Positions 54,171-62,552 of a DNA stretch of 64,000 nt are shown here, piece after piece. Under the pieces are notes generated by a model. The model saw only the letters and a program-made list of their open reading frames with translations, was not told the DNA's origin and made no database searches. How positions within the stretch are numbered: position 1 is the stretch's first letter; each line of letters starts with the position of its first letter. This DNA comes from Hymenobacter aerilatus (lineage in GTDB: Bacteria > Bacteroidota > Bacteroidia > Cytophagales > Hymenobacteraceae): the NCBI RefSeq assembly GCF_022921095.1, contig NZ_CP095053.1, positions 4,134,501 to 4,198,500 on the forward strand, given 5' to 3'. The position numbers and the translations under genes are program-made.

Positions 54171-55487
54171 TCAGGTTCTGTTGCCTTCCACTGCTACAGC
54201 TGGCGGTGTGGTACCAGCAACCAGCAACACCAAAAACAACGACGTGAATATACCAACTGAGGCCAGGTAGCTGTACGGAACCTGAATAAACGCATAAAAC
54301 GTAATCAAATACAGCTTTAACACTAAGATAGCATACACTCGGTAGTCAGTACGAGGTGCACGCTGGCGCCAATACAGCCAACCGGCTCCCAACGTAATAC
54401 ATACAACTAGCACGAGATGCACCTTCTTGAGCAATCGTATGCGGTCAACTAGCTCGCCAGTACCAAAACGGTAGAAAAAGTTACCCAGGCCTACTCCATT
54501 ATACAGATGGTAGGGCTTCCCCTGATTATTTAGATGAAGCCATTCGCCCACTGCCACATCCGTGTAAGCAGCCTGTACCCGCATAAACAGCCCCCAATCG
54601 TGCGACATAAAAGGCACTACATAGAACACGAGTATGCCAGCCGCTACTGTGCCCAACAGCAGTAGCGCACGTTGCCGGGACTCTTGAAAAAAGAGCAGGA
54701 AAAAGTAAAGCGGCCCCCAGACAACCAGCGAGAAGCGTGATAAAAGGCATAGTATAAGGGCGACGGCTTGCAAAGGCCATGAACGTAGTAGAATGCCCGT
54801 TAACAACAGAAAATAGTAGCCAATAATCATGCACTCTACCGTGAAGCCGAAAATGGAGGCCTCGGTACGTATGGTGGCGTAGGTGAGCACGAAGGGCAAT
54901 GAAGCCAGTATGGCCGTGTTGTAGGCCGACTCGCGCAGCCGCGCTACTACTACCAGGTAGCCCGCTATGCCTACTGCGAGCAGGGCGCTACTCATCCAAC
55001 GGTAGTCAAACCGCAGCCACTCAGGTAGCAGGTAAGGAAACCATGTTGCGGGCAAGTAGGTAGGCAAGGCAAAATAGCCCAGTTCCTGTGTAAAGGGTGT
55101 GTACACCTCCTCGTGCTGTAGAAAGCGCTTGGTATAGATACTGAGCGCCGGAATAATATCAGACGACGAAATCTGAATGAGATAATTATGAATTGCCTCC
55201 TGAACTTTGGTAGCGCAAAGCCACATGCCCAGACCAGCCACTATGGCTATTACCAGCCAGGAAGAGCGACCAGAAACGCTCGTCTGAGGCAACGACAGAT
55301 TCCAGGGGCGGTGCCGCGTGTAATAATAGGTTGCCGCACAGGCCACTACGCCTGTTGCATACAGCAGCACTGGACTCAGGTAATAGCCAAATTCACTGCG
55401 CATCACAGTGAACAAGGACAGCTCAGCGGCCAGCAGCCAGTAAATCAGACGCCTCAGATTGGCAGGGTATTGTACTATCGAAAGCAT
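54171..55487 (-). CDS. Polytopic membrane protein, GT-C-like, surface glycan locus
   Basis: 438 residues from ATG 55487; a GTG two codons upstream is open. About 11 transmembrane helices. Between the early helices is a periplasmic loop (QISSSDIIPALSIYTKRFLQHEEVYTPFTQELGYFALPTYLPATW) like the first loop of GT-C glycosyltransferases and flippases, but a clear DxD motif is missing. A later loop reads FMSHDWGLFMRVQAAYTDVAVGEWLHLNNQGKPYHLYNG. It is likely a membrane enzyme using lipid-linked sugars. The neighbours are another large membrane protein and a GT2 enzyme, which fits glycan synthesis. Confidence 0.7.
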   Translation of the reverse strand: MLSIVQYPANLRRLIYWLLAAELSLFTVMRSEFGYYLSPVLLYATGVVACAATYYYTRHRPWNLSLPQTSVSGRSSWLVIAIVAGLGMWLCATKVQEAIHNYLIQISSSDIIPALSIYTKRFLQHEEVYTPFTQELGYFALPTYLPATWFPYLLPEWLRFDYRWMSSALLAVGIAGYLVVVARLRESAYNTAILASLPFVLTYATIRTEASIFGFTVECMIIGYYFLLLTGILLRSWPLQAVALILCLLSRFSLVVWGPLYFFLLFFQESRQRALLLLGTVAAGILVFYVVPFMSHDWGLFMRVQAAYTDVAVGEWLHLNNQGKPYHLYNGVGLGNFFYRFGTGELVDRIRLLKKVHLVLVVCITLGAGWLYWRQRAPRTDYRVYAILVLKLYLITFYAFIQVPYSYLASVGIFTSLFLVLLVAGTTPPAVAVEGNRT

Positions 55488-55766
55488 AGGCACAGGAAAA
55501 GCAGAGTGAAGTAGGCGGCCTGCCTTGCATGATGCCGCCAGGGATGCACGCGCAACTGGGTAGTTTCTTTTGCCTCAGTAAGTAGTGCAAATGTTTTATC
55601 CGAAAACCGTCGGTTGTCAGTATGTATCTGGGCACCCATACCCCATCCCAGTGCGGTTGCTACCCATTAGGATGACGTATCCATAGTATGGTACGCACTC
55701 GCCAGTACGCAGCCCCAAGCCGATACCTGCGAAGATTGCGCGGCTCTGGCTAAAAGCACAGACTAC
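55488..55766. other. Intergenic stretch of about 280 bases, nothing recognised
   Basis: No convincing reading frame, tRNA or strong hairpin. The 3' end (55767-55795) is the out-of-frame remainder of the following lipoprotein gene. Possible minus-strand promoter for the membrane protein gene, but no clear TAnnTTTG. Confidence 0.6.
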
Positions 55767-55795
55767 TCAGCGCACGGCTGTTAGCTCCAAATCAT

Positions 55796-56305
55796 CTAGG
55801 TAGGCCAAGTGGAATTTGCGCGCCACATATAAAAGAGCAGCTGGTTATCTGAAGTGATGTCTGCTGGCAGCGTTACCTCTTTAGACACTTTTACCCATTG
55901 ATTGGGGCTGGTTACTAGTTCAGCCAAGTCAATCTGCTCAAAAAACAAGACGGTATCATCCTCCGCCGAGCGCACCACTTTAAGGCTCAGGGTCACGTTG
56001 CTGAGCTGCGTCAGGTACACCCAGCCCGAGAGCCGGACTTTAGAGAAACGACCGGCCGACAAAGTCTCCAATGTATTAGTATATGTTAGACTGTACTCAT
56101 TCTGCTGATCAGTTTTTATCGACCACTGGCCGGAATGGGCTCTTTCTTTGGTCAGGCTGGAGGTAGCCGGCAGCCACCCCGACAACGCCTCAAAATCATT
56201 GAAAATAAGCTGATTTCTATCCTGCTTATCAGTATCAGACACACAAGCAGTAAATAGTCCTGCCAAAGAAACCATCAGTAGCAAACAGCGCATACTTCCC
56301 AACAT
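55796..56305 (-). CDS. Lipoprotein with beta-sandwich domain, C-terminus frameshifted
   Basis: 169 residues from ATG 56305 (GTG 56314 and ATG 56293 are alternatives). Signal peptide with lipobox LFTAC, then a beta-sandwich resembling carbohydrate-binding modules: FNDFEALSGWLP, AHSGQWSIKTD, RLSGWVYLTQLSNVTLSLKV, NQWVKVSKEVTLPADI. The protein stops at MWRANSTWPT. Reading the next frame from about 55803 gives AYLDDLELTAVR and a stop at 55767-55769. That is the expected YxDDL final strand of such domains, so one base appears to be missing near 55803. It is either a real truncation or a sequencing error. Confidence 0.75.
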   Translation of the reverse strand: MLGSMRCLLLMVSLAGLFTACVSDTDKQDRNQLIFNDFEALSGWLPATSSLTKERAHSGQWSIKTDQQNEYSLTYTNTLETLSAGRFSKVRLSGWVYLTQLSNVTLSLKVVRSAEDDTVLFFEQIDLAELVTSPNQWVKVSKEVTLPADITSDNQLLFYMWRANSTWPT

Positions 56306-56472
56306 AAAAAACACAGGATAGTCAGAAATGCAAATATAGAGGAGAAACCCACGCCGGTCCGTTTCGGAGCCAATGGGCTGAATAGCGTAATTTTGACGAA
56401 TCTATCCATTCCTACCATCAACAGCTGCGCTACCTAGCCAGCTGTCTATTCAGATAGCTGTACTTTTTCTGC

Positions 56473-58769
56473 ATGAATAACTTTGGTTATAGCGCACGCT
56501 GGCGCGACCTACTTAGCGTAGGCTTTCTGTCCTTTCTGCTCATCGCGGCGCTTTTTCCGTTCGTTCTAGCCCACCCCAATGACTACTTTTTCCTGACGGG
56601 TGGTGATGCACTTCAAAGTCATTATGCCACGGCGTTCTACGCGCTACATGATCATGGCGTACGGTTTACGGGCATGAATTATCCGTACGGCGAGCATTTC
56701 AATTACCCCAACCTGCAGCCGCTGATTGCGCTAGTGATGAACTGGCTACAGCAAGCAGGCATTCCGGCGGCGCGGCATACGGTAGCCATTACCAATCTAG
56801 TGGCGTTGCTTGGGGTAATGGTAACTCCCGTAGTCCTCTTCTCTATTCTGCGGCGGTTGTCGCTCCCGGTGGGGTATGCCATGCTAATGGCTTTATTGAT
56901 AGGTTACCTATCCCCGCAAATTGATAGGCTGGGTGGGCATATGTCACTGAGCTATACCTGCTTTGTGCCCATGCTTTGGTACTGCATCATCCGAATGCAG
57001 GAAAACCCCTACCAGTGGCGCTGGTATATACTCTTCGGGATAGGTAGTATACTGATGGGATTAGTGATGCTGTATTTTCTGGCGTGCGGCAGCTTTTTCC
57101 TACTCGGTCATATAGCAGTGCTCTACTGGCGCCAGCCACGTGCTTGGGTGCTGCTGCGCCGTATGCTGCTGGCAGCCTTACTACCCTTGCTGCTGTTCAG
57201 AGGGTGGTTGTGGCTTACGGATACTGTTGCCGACCGCCCCCCCAATCCGTATGGTCTCTTCACTTATGTAGCCACGCCATTAAGCGTATTTTCACCCATT
57301 TTACCCCCCTGCGCAACTGGTGGCAGGCCATTTTTCATACGTCAGATCCGCATTTTGAGGGGTGGGGCTATGTGGGTCTTGTAGCCACGGGCGTCTTTCT
57401 GGTCTGGTTGCTACAAGTGCTGTTGCGGGTCATTCGTCGACGGCCCATGACTTTCGCTACTTCTACAACGCCGCTTTTCCTGCAAAATGGCTTGTGGGCA
57501 GCCAGCTTGCTTTTACTGTTATCGTTTGGGCTGCCATTCATCCTGCCAGGTTTTAGATGGCTGGTAGACTACTCTGGACCATTCAAGCAGTTCCGCTCGT
57601 TAGGTAGGTTTGTCTGGCCGTTCTACTATGTGTTCACTACATATACTGCTTATTATATATATCAGCTGTATAGCAGGCAGAAACAGCGCCAGCCGCTGCT
57701 AGCAACCGCGTGGTTGGCAGCCCTGCTGCTGGTTTGGGCCGGTGAAGCCTGGATAAACATCAACACCAAAGCCGAGTCCGTAGCGCAGGGTTCTGGGGCC
57801 TTCACTTTTCTGGACCCTAGCACTAGTATCACGCAGGGCCTAAGCTGGGCACACCGCCAGCCGTCAGACTTTCAGGCTATCCTGCCCCTACCCTACTTCA
57901 ACATGGGAAGCGACAAGATTGATCTTAGTGGCTCCCCCACCTCCATTTTTCAGGCCGATAAAATTTCGTACGCAACGGGCCTACCCCAGCTCTCCAGCTA
58001 TGTTTCGCGGGCCTCGGTGGGCCAGGTGCTCGAGCACACGCAACTATTCAGCTCTCCCCTTATTCCAAAAGCCCTGCTGAAAAAGTTTCCTTCTCAAAAA
58101 CCTATTCTATTGGTAGTTACCGCCACCGATCTGCCTCCAGCACAAAGACGCTTGTTGAACGTAGCAACACCACTGGTGAATGTGAAGGAAGGAATGCTTT
58201 TTGAGCTTCCCCTGGAGGTGCTGGGTGCCACCACGTACGAGCAGGAGTATCAAAAAGCGCTAAAGCTCTGGCCAACACTACGCACTCGCCCCGATGGGTT
58301 GCGCACTACCACTGGCCGCGCTGTACTCTATCAGCCCTTTGCCAATGGCACGTCCCAGCAGGGGCGCCTGGCAGCTGGTGCCTTTTGGGAGCCGCTCGAT
58401 AAGTTTTCTGTGCTGTATGATGGTCCTTTTCCGAGCCCAACCGATACGGGCAGGTATGAAATCAGCGTTTGGGTGAATGGTAAAATGGAGTATGGCCTCG
58501 GGAATATGCAGGTCAAACAGTTTGGAGCTGCTAATGAAGTGCTCGATCATCAGGTTGCAGACGGACGGGTATGCACCGAAATAGATGGCGACTGGCTACG
58601 TATGGCAATTCCTGTGCAACGGCAGCCGGGAACACAGCGCTTGGAGGTGCTTTACCAGAGCCGCGATTTGCTGGCCGATGACCTACTCATCCGTCCCATG
58701 GATACAGATGTATACTGGCGCGACCCCAGCGGCAAGCTGATTATGAACGGGTATCGGCTGCAGCGCTAA
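56473..58769 (+). pseudogene. Large membrane glycosyltransferase-like gene split by a frameshift
   Basis: Two frames (56473-57384 and the frame ending at 58769) join into one protein of about 765 residues. The first gives about ten membrane helices with FFLTGGDALQSHYATAFYALHDHG and NYPYGEHFNYPNLQP, up to VATPLSVFSPILPP. The second resumes LRNWWQAIFHTSDPHFEGWGYVGL and carries further helices, then a periplasmic domain ending MNGYRLQR. The break sits in a run of six C (57304-57309), where one added C restores the frame. The C-terminal 90 residues resemble the beta-sandwich of the lipoprotein upstream. Either a recent inactivation or an assembly error in a homopolymer. Confidence 0.8.
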
Positions 58770-58816
58770 CACGATACTCCTGAAGCCATGAACCATCTGT
58801 CTGACGTGGTGCTGGC

Positions 58817-59851
58817 GTGCGTTTACTTACTGTTATTTGCCTGAGCACCCGTATTTTTCCTTCTGCTGTGGACCTCTCGATTATCATCCCTATTTACAAT
58901 GAGGAGGACAACATTCAAATGTTGTACAACCGGCTGAGTGGGGTGCTGGCTCTGCTTGAGCGTTCCTACGAGCTGATTTTTGTGAATGACGGCTCCCGCG
59001 ACCAGTCGCTGCGCCTGGTTAAAGATCTTTCGGAGCGCGATGCCCGCGTGCGCTTCATTGATTTCAGCCGCAACTTCGGGCACCAGATTGCCGTCACGGC
59101 TGGGCTGGATTTAGCGCAAGGCGAAGCGGTAGTGATTATTGATGCCGATTTGCAGGATCCGCCCGAGCTGATTCCGCAACTCTACCAAAAACTGCACGAA
59201 GGCTATGAGGTAGTATATGCCCGTCGCCGCTCACGCCAGGGCGAAAGCATTGCTAAGAAGTTCACCGCCAAGCTTTTTTATCGTATTCTGGCCAGCATCA
59301 CCAGTATATCCATTCCCGTAGATACCGGCGACTTTCGCATTATATCCCGCAAGGTGGTAGATGCCCTCAAGCAAATGCCGGAACAAAACAAGTTTATTCG
59401 CGGGCAGATTTCCTGGATTGGCTACCGCCAAACCTACCTCGAGTATGATCGAGCCGAGCGGGCCGGCGGTGCTACCGGCTACACCTATAGCAAAATGATT
59501 CGGCTGGCACTAGACGGCATCACCGGTTTTTCTAATGCCCCCCTGAAGTTTGCCACTATCAGCGGGTTCGTAGTATCGGGTATTGCCTTTATAGTAATGC
59601 TTTACACACTCTACGAGCGGTTTGTAGCGCACGACTACCAGCCAGGCTGGGCTTCGCTGATGGTGAGCATTCTGTTTCTGGGTGGGGTGCAGTTGATTGC
59701 GGTGGGTATTATCGGAGAATACTTGTCGCGGCTGTCGGCCAACGTGCGCCAACGCCCACTCTACATTATTTCTGATACCAACATCCCAGCTACCAGTATC
59801 GCGCCTGCGGCTAACCCTGCCACGCACCCCGGTCCCGTATTTCCATCGTAG
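58817..59851 (+). CDS. Family 2 glycosyltransferase, DPM1/ArnC-like
   Basis: 344 residues from GTG 58817; GTG at 58868 (giving MDLSIIIPIYNEED) is at least as likely, since relatives begin there. The GT2 domain has LSIIIPIYNEEDNIQ, FVNDGSRDQS, the donor-metal motif DADLQDPPELI, and DTGDFRIISRKV. FIRGQISWIGYRQ is the acceptor block. Two C-terminal transmembrane helices (FATISGFVVSGIAFIVMLYTLY and SILFLGGVQLIAVGIIGEYLSR) are typical of enzymes that load sugars on polyprenyl phosphate. It probably supplies the lipid-linked donor for the neighbouring membrane enzymes. Confidence 0.9.
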   Translation: MRLLTVICLSTRIFPSAVDLSIIIPIYNEEDNIQMLYNRLSGVLALLERSYELIFVNDGSRDQSLRLVKDLSERDARVRFIDFSRNFGHQIAVTAGLDLAQGEAVVIIDADLQDPPELIPQLYQKLHEGYEVVYARRRSRQGESIAKKFTAKLFYRILASITSISIPVDTGDFRIISRKVVDALKQMPEQNKFIRGQISWIGYRQTYLEYDRAERAGGATGYTYSKMIRLALDGITGFSNAPLKFATISGFVVSGIAFIVMLYTLYERFVAHDYQPGWASLMVSILFLGGVQLIAVGIIGEYLSRLSANVRQRPLYIISDTNIPATSIAPAANPATHPGPVFPS

Positions 59852-59870
59852 CGAGTGGCCGGCTATTCGT

Positions 59871-61316
59871 TCATTCCAGTTCCTGTACCAGCTTTTCCAA
59901 CTCGGCCAGCGTAGTTTCGCGGAAGCTGAGCGGCTCATTGCTGTGGCGCCCCGTCGTGATTTCCCGTACTGCCACATAGGGTGTACCGCTCATGTAGCGA
60001 ATTCCCAGAAGGGCGGCTTTTTTGTTGGCGGGCACGTCTACAAACTCATAGCCTGTCTCAGTGGGTTGCCCCAGCACAATGGTTGCCGCATCGTGTAGCA
60101 CCAGCCGTACACTGGTATGCGTGTCGGGCTCCACAGTGGCCGTGAGGGTAGTCACGGATTCGGCTGCGGGACGCGGCCGTGCAGCTGCTACCCATCCCAG
60201 CTGCCCTACCCGAAAGGCCTGCCGATCAGTGGCTGGTATTTCGGCGTCGGCTTCTGGGGTCGTTGGCGCGGGCGCACTAGTGGAGTCGGCGCTGGCCAGC
60301 AAATCGGGTGCGTCGGGTAGGGTAAAGCGGATGGGCACCAGCATTTTCACCTTCACAAAGCGGCCCTCCCGCTGACCGGGCGTCCAGCGGCCCGAGCTTT
60401 GCCGCAGCACCCGCAGGGCTTCTACATCGAAGGCGCTACCCAGACCACGCAATACTTTGGGCGTCAGTACCCGCCCGGCCTCGTCAATCACTGCCGATAC
60501 ATAGACGGTGCCCTGCGTGTGGCTGTCGGCCGCAGCAGTAGGGTAGCGTACTAGCTTGTTCAGGGCCGCCGGGCCGCTCTCATACATAGGCATGGGTTGG
60601 GCTTCGGAATAAATCTGATTGTCCACTACCGACTCCGGGCCGGCGGCCACCCACCGGATAGGCTGACGACGCCCGCCGCGCCCATGATACAGTTGCGCAG
60701 TTGCTCTGGTTGCCGCGGGCAACTCCACTTGCACAGTGTGCCCCTCGGCCAGGTGTAGTGGTTGGCCACTACCCGTAACATGCACCAAGACTGCCCCACC
60801 CGGTATCATCAGCTGGTCATCGGTGGTTTCGGATACGATGTTGGAGAGCAGCCTATCGGCCAACCCGTAGCACTCCTTTAGCTCCACGAACACAGGCCCA
60901 CGGGCAGGCTCCCCACGCGAGTTGACCAGTGCACCCGCCGGAATACGCACTACGGTACCTTCCCTACCCCGCACTTCGGCTAGCTGGGTAGGGTCTATCT
61001 TATGATATTCGCTAGCCTTAAGGGTAAGGTCGTAGAGGCGTGCTTCGGCAGGGGGCGGAGCAGCCGTATCGCGGGGAGCCACGGTGCGGCGCCCGGCACC
61101 AGGCCGTATGAGCGGCGCATTGGCTTGCGTGGGGTGCTCTACCCGGTGCCAAGTCAGCGCATCAGAGCGGCGGGGCGTAGAAGCAGGCAGCGTATCAACG
61201 GGCGCTGAAGTTTCGGTGCTGTCTGCCTCTGTGTGGGACGATGTATCGGATTGACAGCTAGGCAACAGCAAAGAAGCGAAGCAGCCAAGTAGCAATAAAT
61301 GACGAAGGGTAGGCAT
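59871..61316 (-). CDS. TonB-domain lipoprotein
   Basis: 481 residues with a lipoprotein signal (lipobox LLPSC). A Ser/Thr/Pro-rich linker (about 23-95) precedes a region with an SAYHK-like block (LYDLTLKASEYHKIDPTQLAEVRGREGTVVRIPAGALVN). A TonB C-terminal-type domain lies in the middle (about 255-330): ALNKLVRYPTAA, GTVYVSAVIDEAGRVLTPKVLRGLG, FDVEALRVLRQSSGRWTPGQREGRFVKVKMLVPIRF. About 150 further residues follow it. A lipid anchor and a non-terminal TonB domain differ from classical TonB, so it is probably not an energy transducer. It converges with the GT2 gene. Confidence 0.8.
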   Translation of the reverse strand: MPTLRHLLLLGCFASLLLPSCQSDTSSHTEADSTETSAPVDTLPASTPRRSDALTWHRVEHPTQANAPLIRPGAGRRTVAPRDTAAPPPAEARLYDLTLKASEYHKIDPTQLAEVRGREGTVVRIPAGALVNSRGEPARGPVFVELKECYGLADRLLSNIVSETTDDQLMIPGGAVLVHVTGSGQPLHLAEGHTVQVELPAATRATAQLYHGRGGRRQPIRWVAAGPESVVDNQIYSEAQPMPMYESGPAALNKLVRYPTAAADSHTQGTVYVSAVIDEAGRVLTPKVLRGLGSAFDVEALRVLRQSSGRWTPGQREGRFVKVKMLVPIRFTLPDAPDLLASADSTSAPAPTTPEADAEIPATDRQAFRVGQLGWVAAARPRPAAESVTTLTATVEPDTHTSVRLVLHDAATIVLGQPTETGYEFVDVPANKKAALLGIRYMSGTPYVAVREITTGRHSNEPLSFRETTLAELEKLVQELE

Positions 61317-61493
61317 CGGGCAAAATAACGGCTTCTGTAGCTATTCTAATATAAACGCAGCAAACATGTTGGCCCAAGCAGGTACAGCGCCCGGCAGACT
61401 ACCCGGCCGTTTTGTGCGTTAAGGGTCGGCAGGCTAGCTCCTTGCGCCACGGTAGCGTAAGTCTGCGCGCTGCTGCCGACCTTTATACCCGTT

Positions 61494-62495
61494 ATGCTTC
61501 TACGCTTTTCTTCATGGCTGATGCTGGGCACGCTGCTCACCGCCTGCCAGCCCGATCTGGAGTCGGGACCATTGCTCGATTTTGTGGGTGGCTCTCGCTA
61601 CACGGCCTACACGCGCGTCATCAATACGCCAGCCGATACGCTCACCTTTAAAATCTTCGCGGCTACTACCAAGGCGCAGGGCAATGATACCACGAAGGCG
61701 CCTAAGCTTACGAACATGAAAATTTTGGTGACGTACAGCCCACGCATTACGCCCATTGACTATCAGAACCTGACAGCGCCTAACCTCCAGTATCCGTATG
61801 GTGACCCTACTACCCTCACCGTATTCGATCAGAAGATAGAACGCCGCACATTTGCGTTTCAAAACACGTTCAGCACGCGCTCTACCCCTGGTCGCGAAAC
61901 CTGGAGGTTTGATAGTACAGATGATGAAGGACATACAAGCACTACCAGCTTCCAGATTACGGTGCGGCCATCTACCAGCGACTCTACCCTCACTTACCAC
62001 CGCTACACGGTAGGATTGCAGGCGCCGCGTACATTCACCAGTCGTTCCTACCTGGCTTTACTGCCGGGCCTCACGTTTCCGCGCTATATCGGCTCTGGTA
62101 CCGATTCTCCTGGGACTGCTTATTCGGATATATACAGGCTGATTGATTTAGTCTACCTTCCCGGAGCCGATAACTCCATTGTATTGGCTTCGCCCTCGGC
62201 AGTGCCTACTCAACTCAGTCCGTTGTGGCCAACGGATAGCACAACTCGCCGCACCACGCGTCTGCGCAATACGAACCTAAACGCCAGCACCTTTGCTGCA
62301 GCTGCCTCGCCCGCCGACCTCACAGCCGCTTACACTGCGGGCACTTCTCCTGCCGCCACCCGTACCGAGAATTTAGTGAAAGGGCGCGTGTATGCCTTCC
62401 GAACCCAAGGCGGCCAGTTTGGACTGATTTATGTGGAAAATATAATCACCACGCCTATCCCGGCAGCTAGGCTACAGGTACACATCACGAAATAA
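61494..62495 (+). CDS. Hypothetical lipoprotein
   Basis: 333 residues with a lipoprotein signal (MLLRFSSWLMLGTLLTAC). The mature part is Thr/Ser-rich and beta-rich. The first half resembles an Ig-like or cadherin-like beta domain (RYTAYTRVINTPADTLTFKIFAATTKA, MKILVTYSPRITPIDYQNL, ETWRFDSTDDEGHTSTTSFQITV). The second half has repeated strand motifs (GADNSIVLASPSAVPTQL) and ends YAFRTQGGQFGLIYVENI. No domain is recognised. It converges with the OmpP1-like gene, with a shared terminator. Confidence 0.75.
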   Translation: MLLRFSSWLMLGTLLTACQPDLESGPLLDFVGGSRYTAYTRVINTPADTLTFKIFAATTKAQGNDTTKAPKLTNMKILVTYSPRITPIDYQNLTAPNLQYPYGDPTTLTVFDQKIERRTFAFQNTFSTRSTPGRETWRFDSTDDEGHTSTTSFQITVRPSTSDSTLTYHRYTVGLQAPRTFTSRSYLALLPGLTFPRYIGSGTDSPGTAYSDIYRLIDLVYLPGADNSIVLASPSAVPTQLSPLWPTDSTTRRTTRLRNTNLNASTFAAAASPADLTAAYTAGTSPAATRTENLVKGRVYAFRTQGGQFGLIYVENIITTPIPAARLQVHITK

Positions 62496-62496
62496 C

Positions 62497-62531
62497 AAAA
62501 AGGCCGCTGCGAATATCGCAGCGGCCTTTTT
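62497..62531. terminator. Bidirectional terminator with A- and T-runs
   Basis: Perfect 16-bp stem (62497-62512 with 62516-62531), with A5 on one side and T5 on the other, between convergent genes. Confidence 0.85.
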
Positions 62532-62552
62532 AATACTCTTGTAGCCCCACCC

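Noticed and set aside
57084..58769. A separate second gene starting at 57084
   Set aside because: Its first 75 codons overlap the upstream frame and read as noise; sense begins only after the C run, so it is the 3' half of a broken gene.
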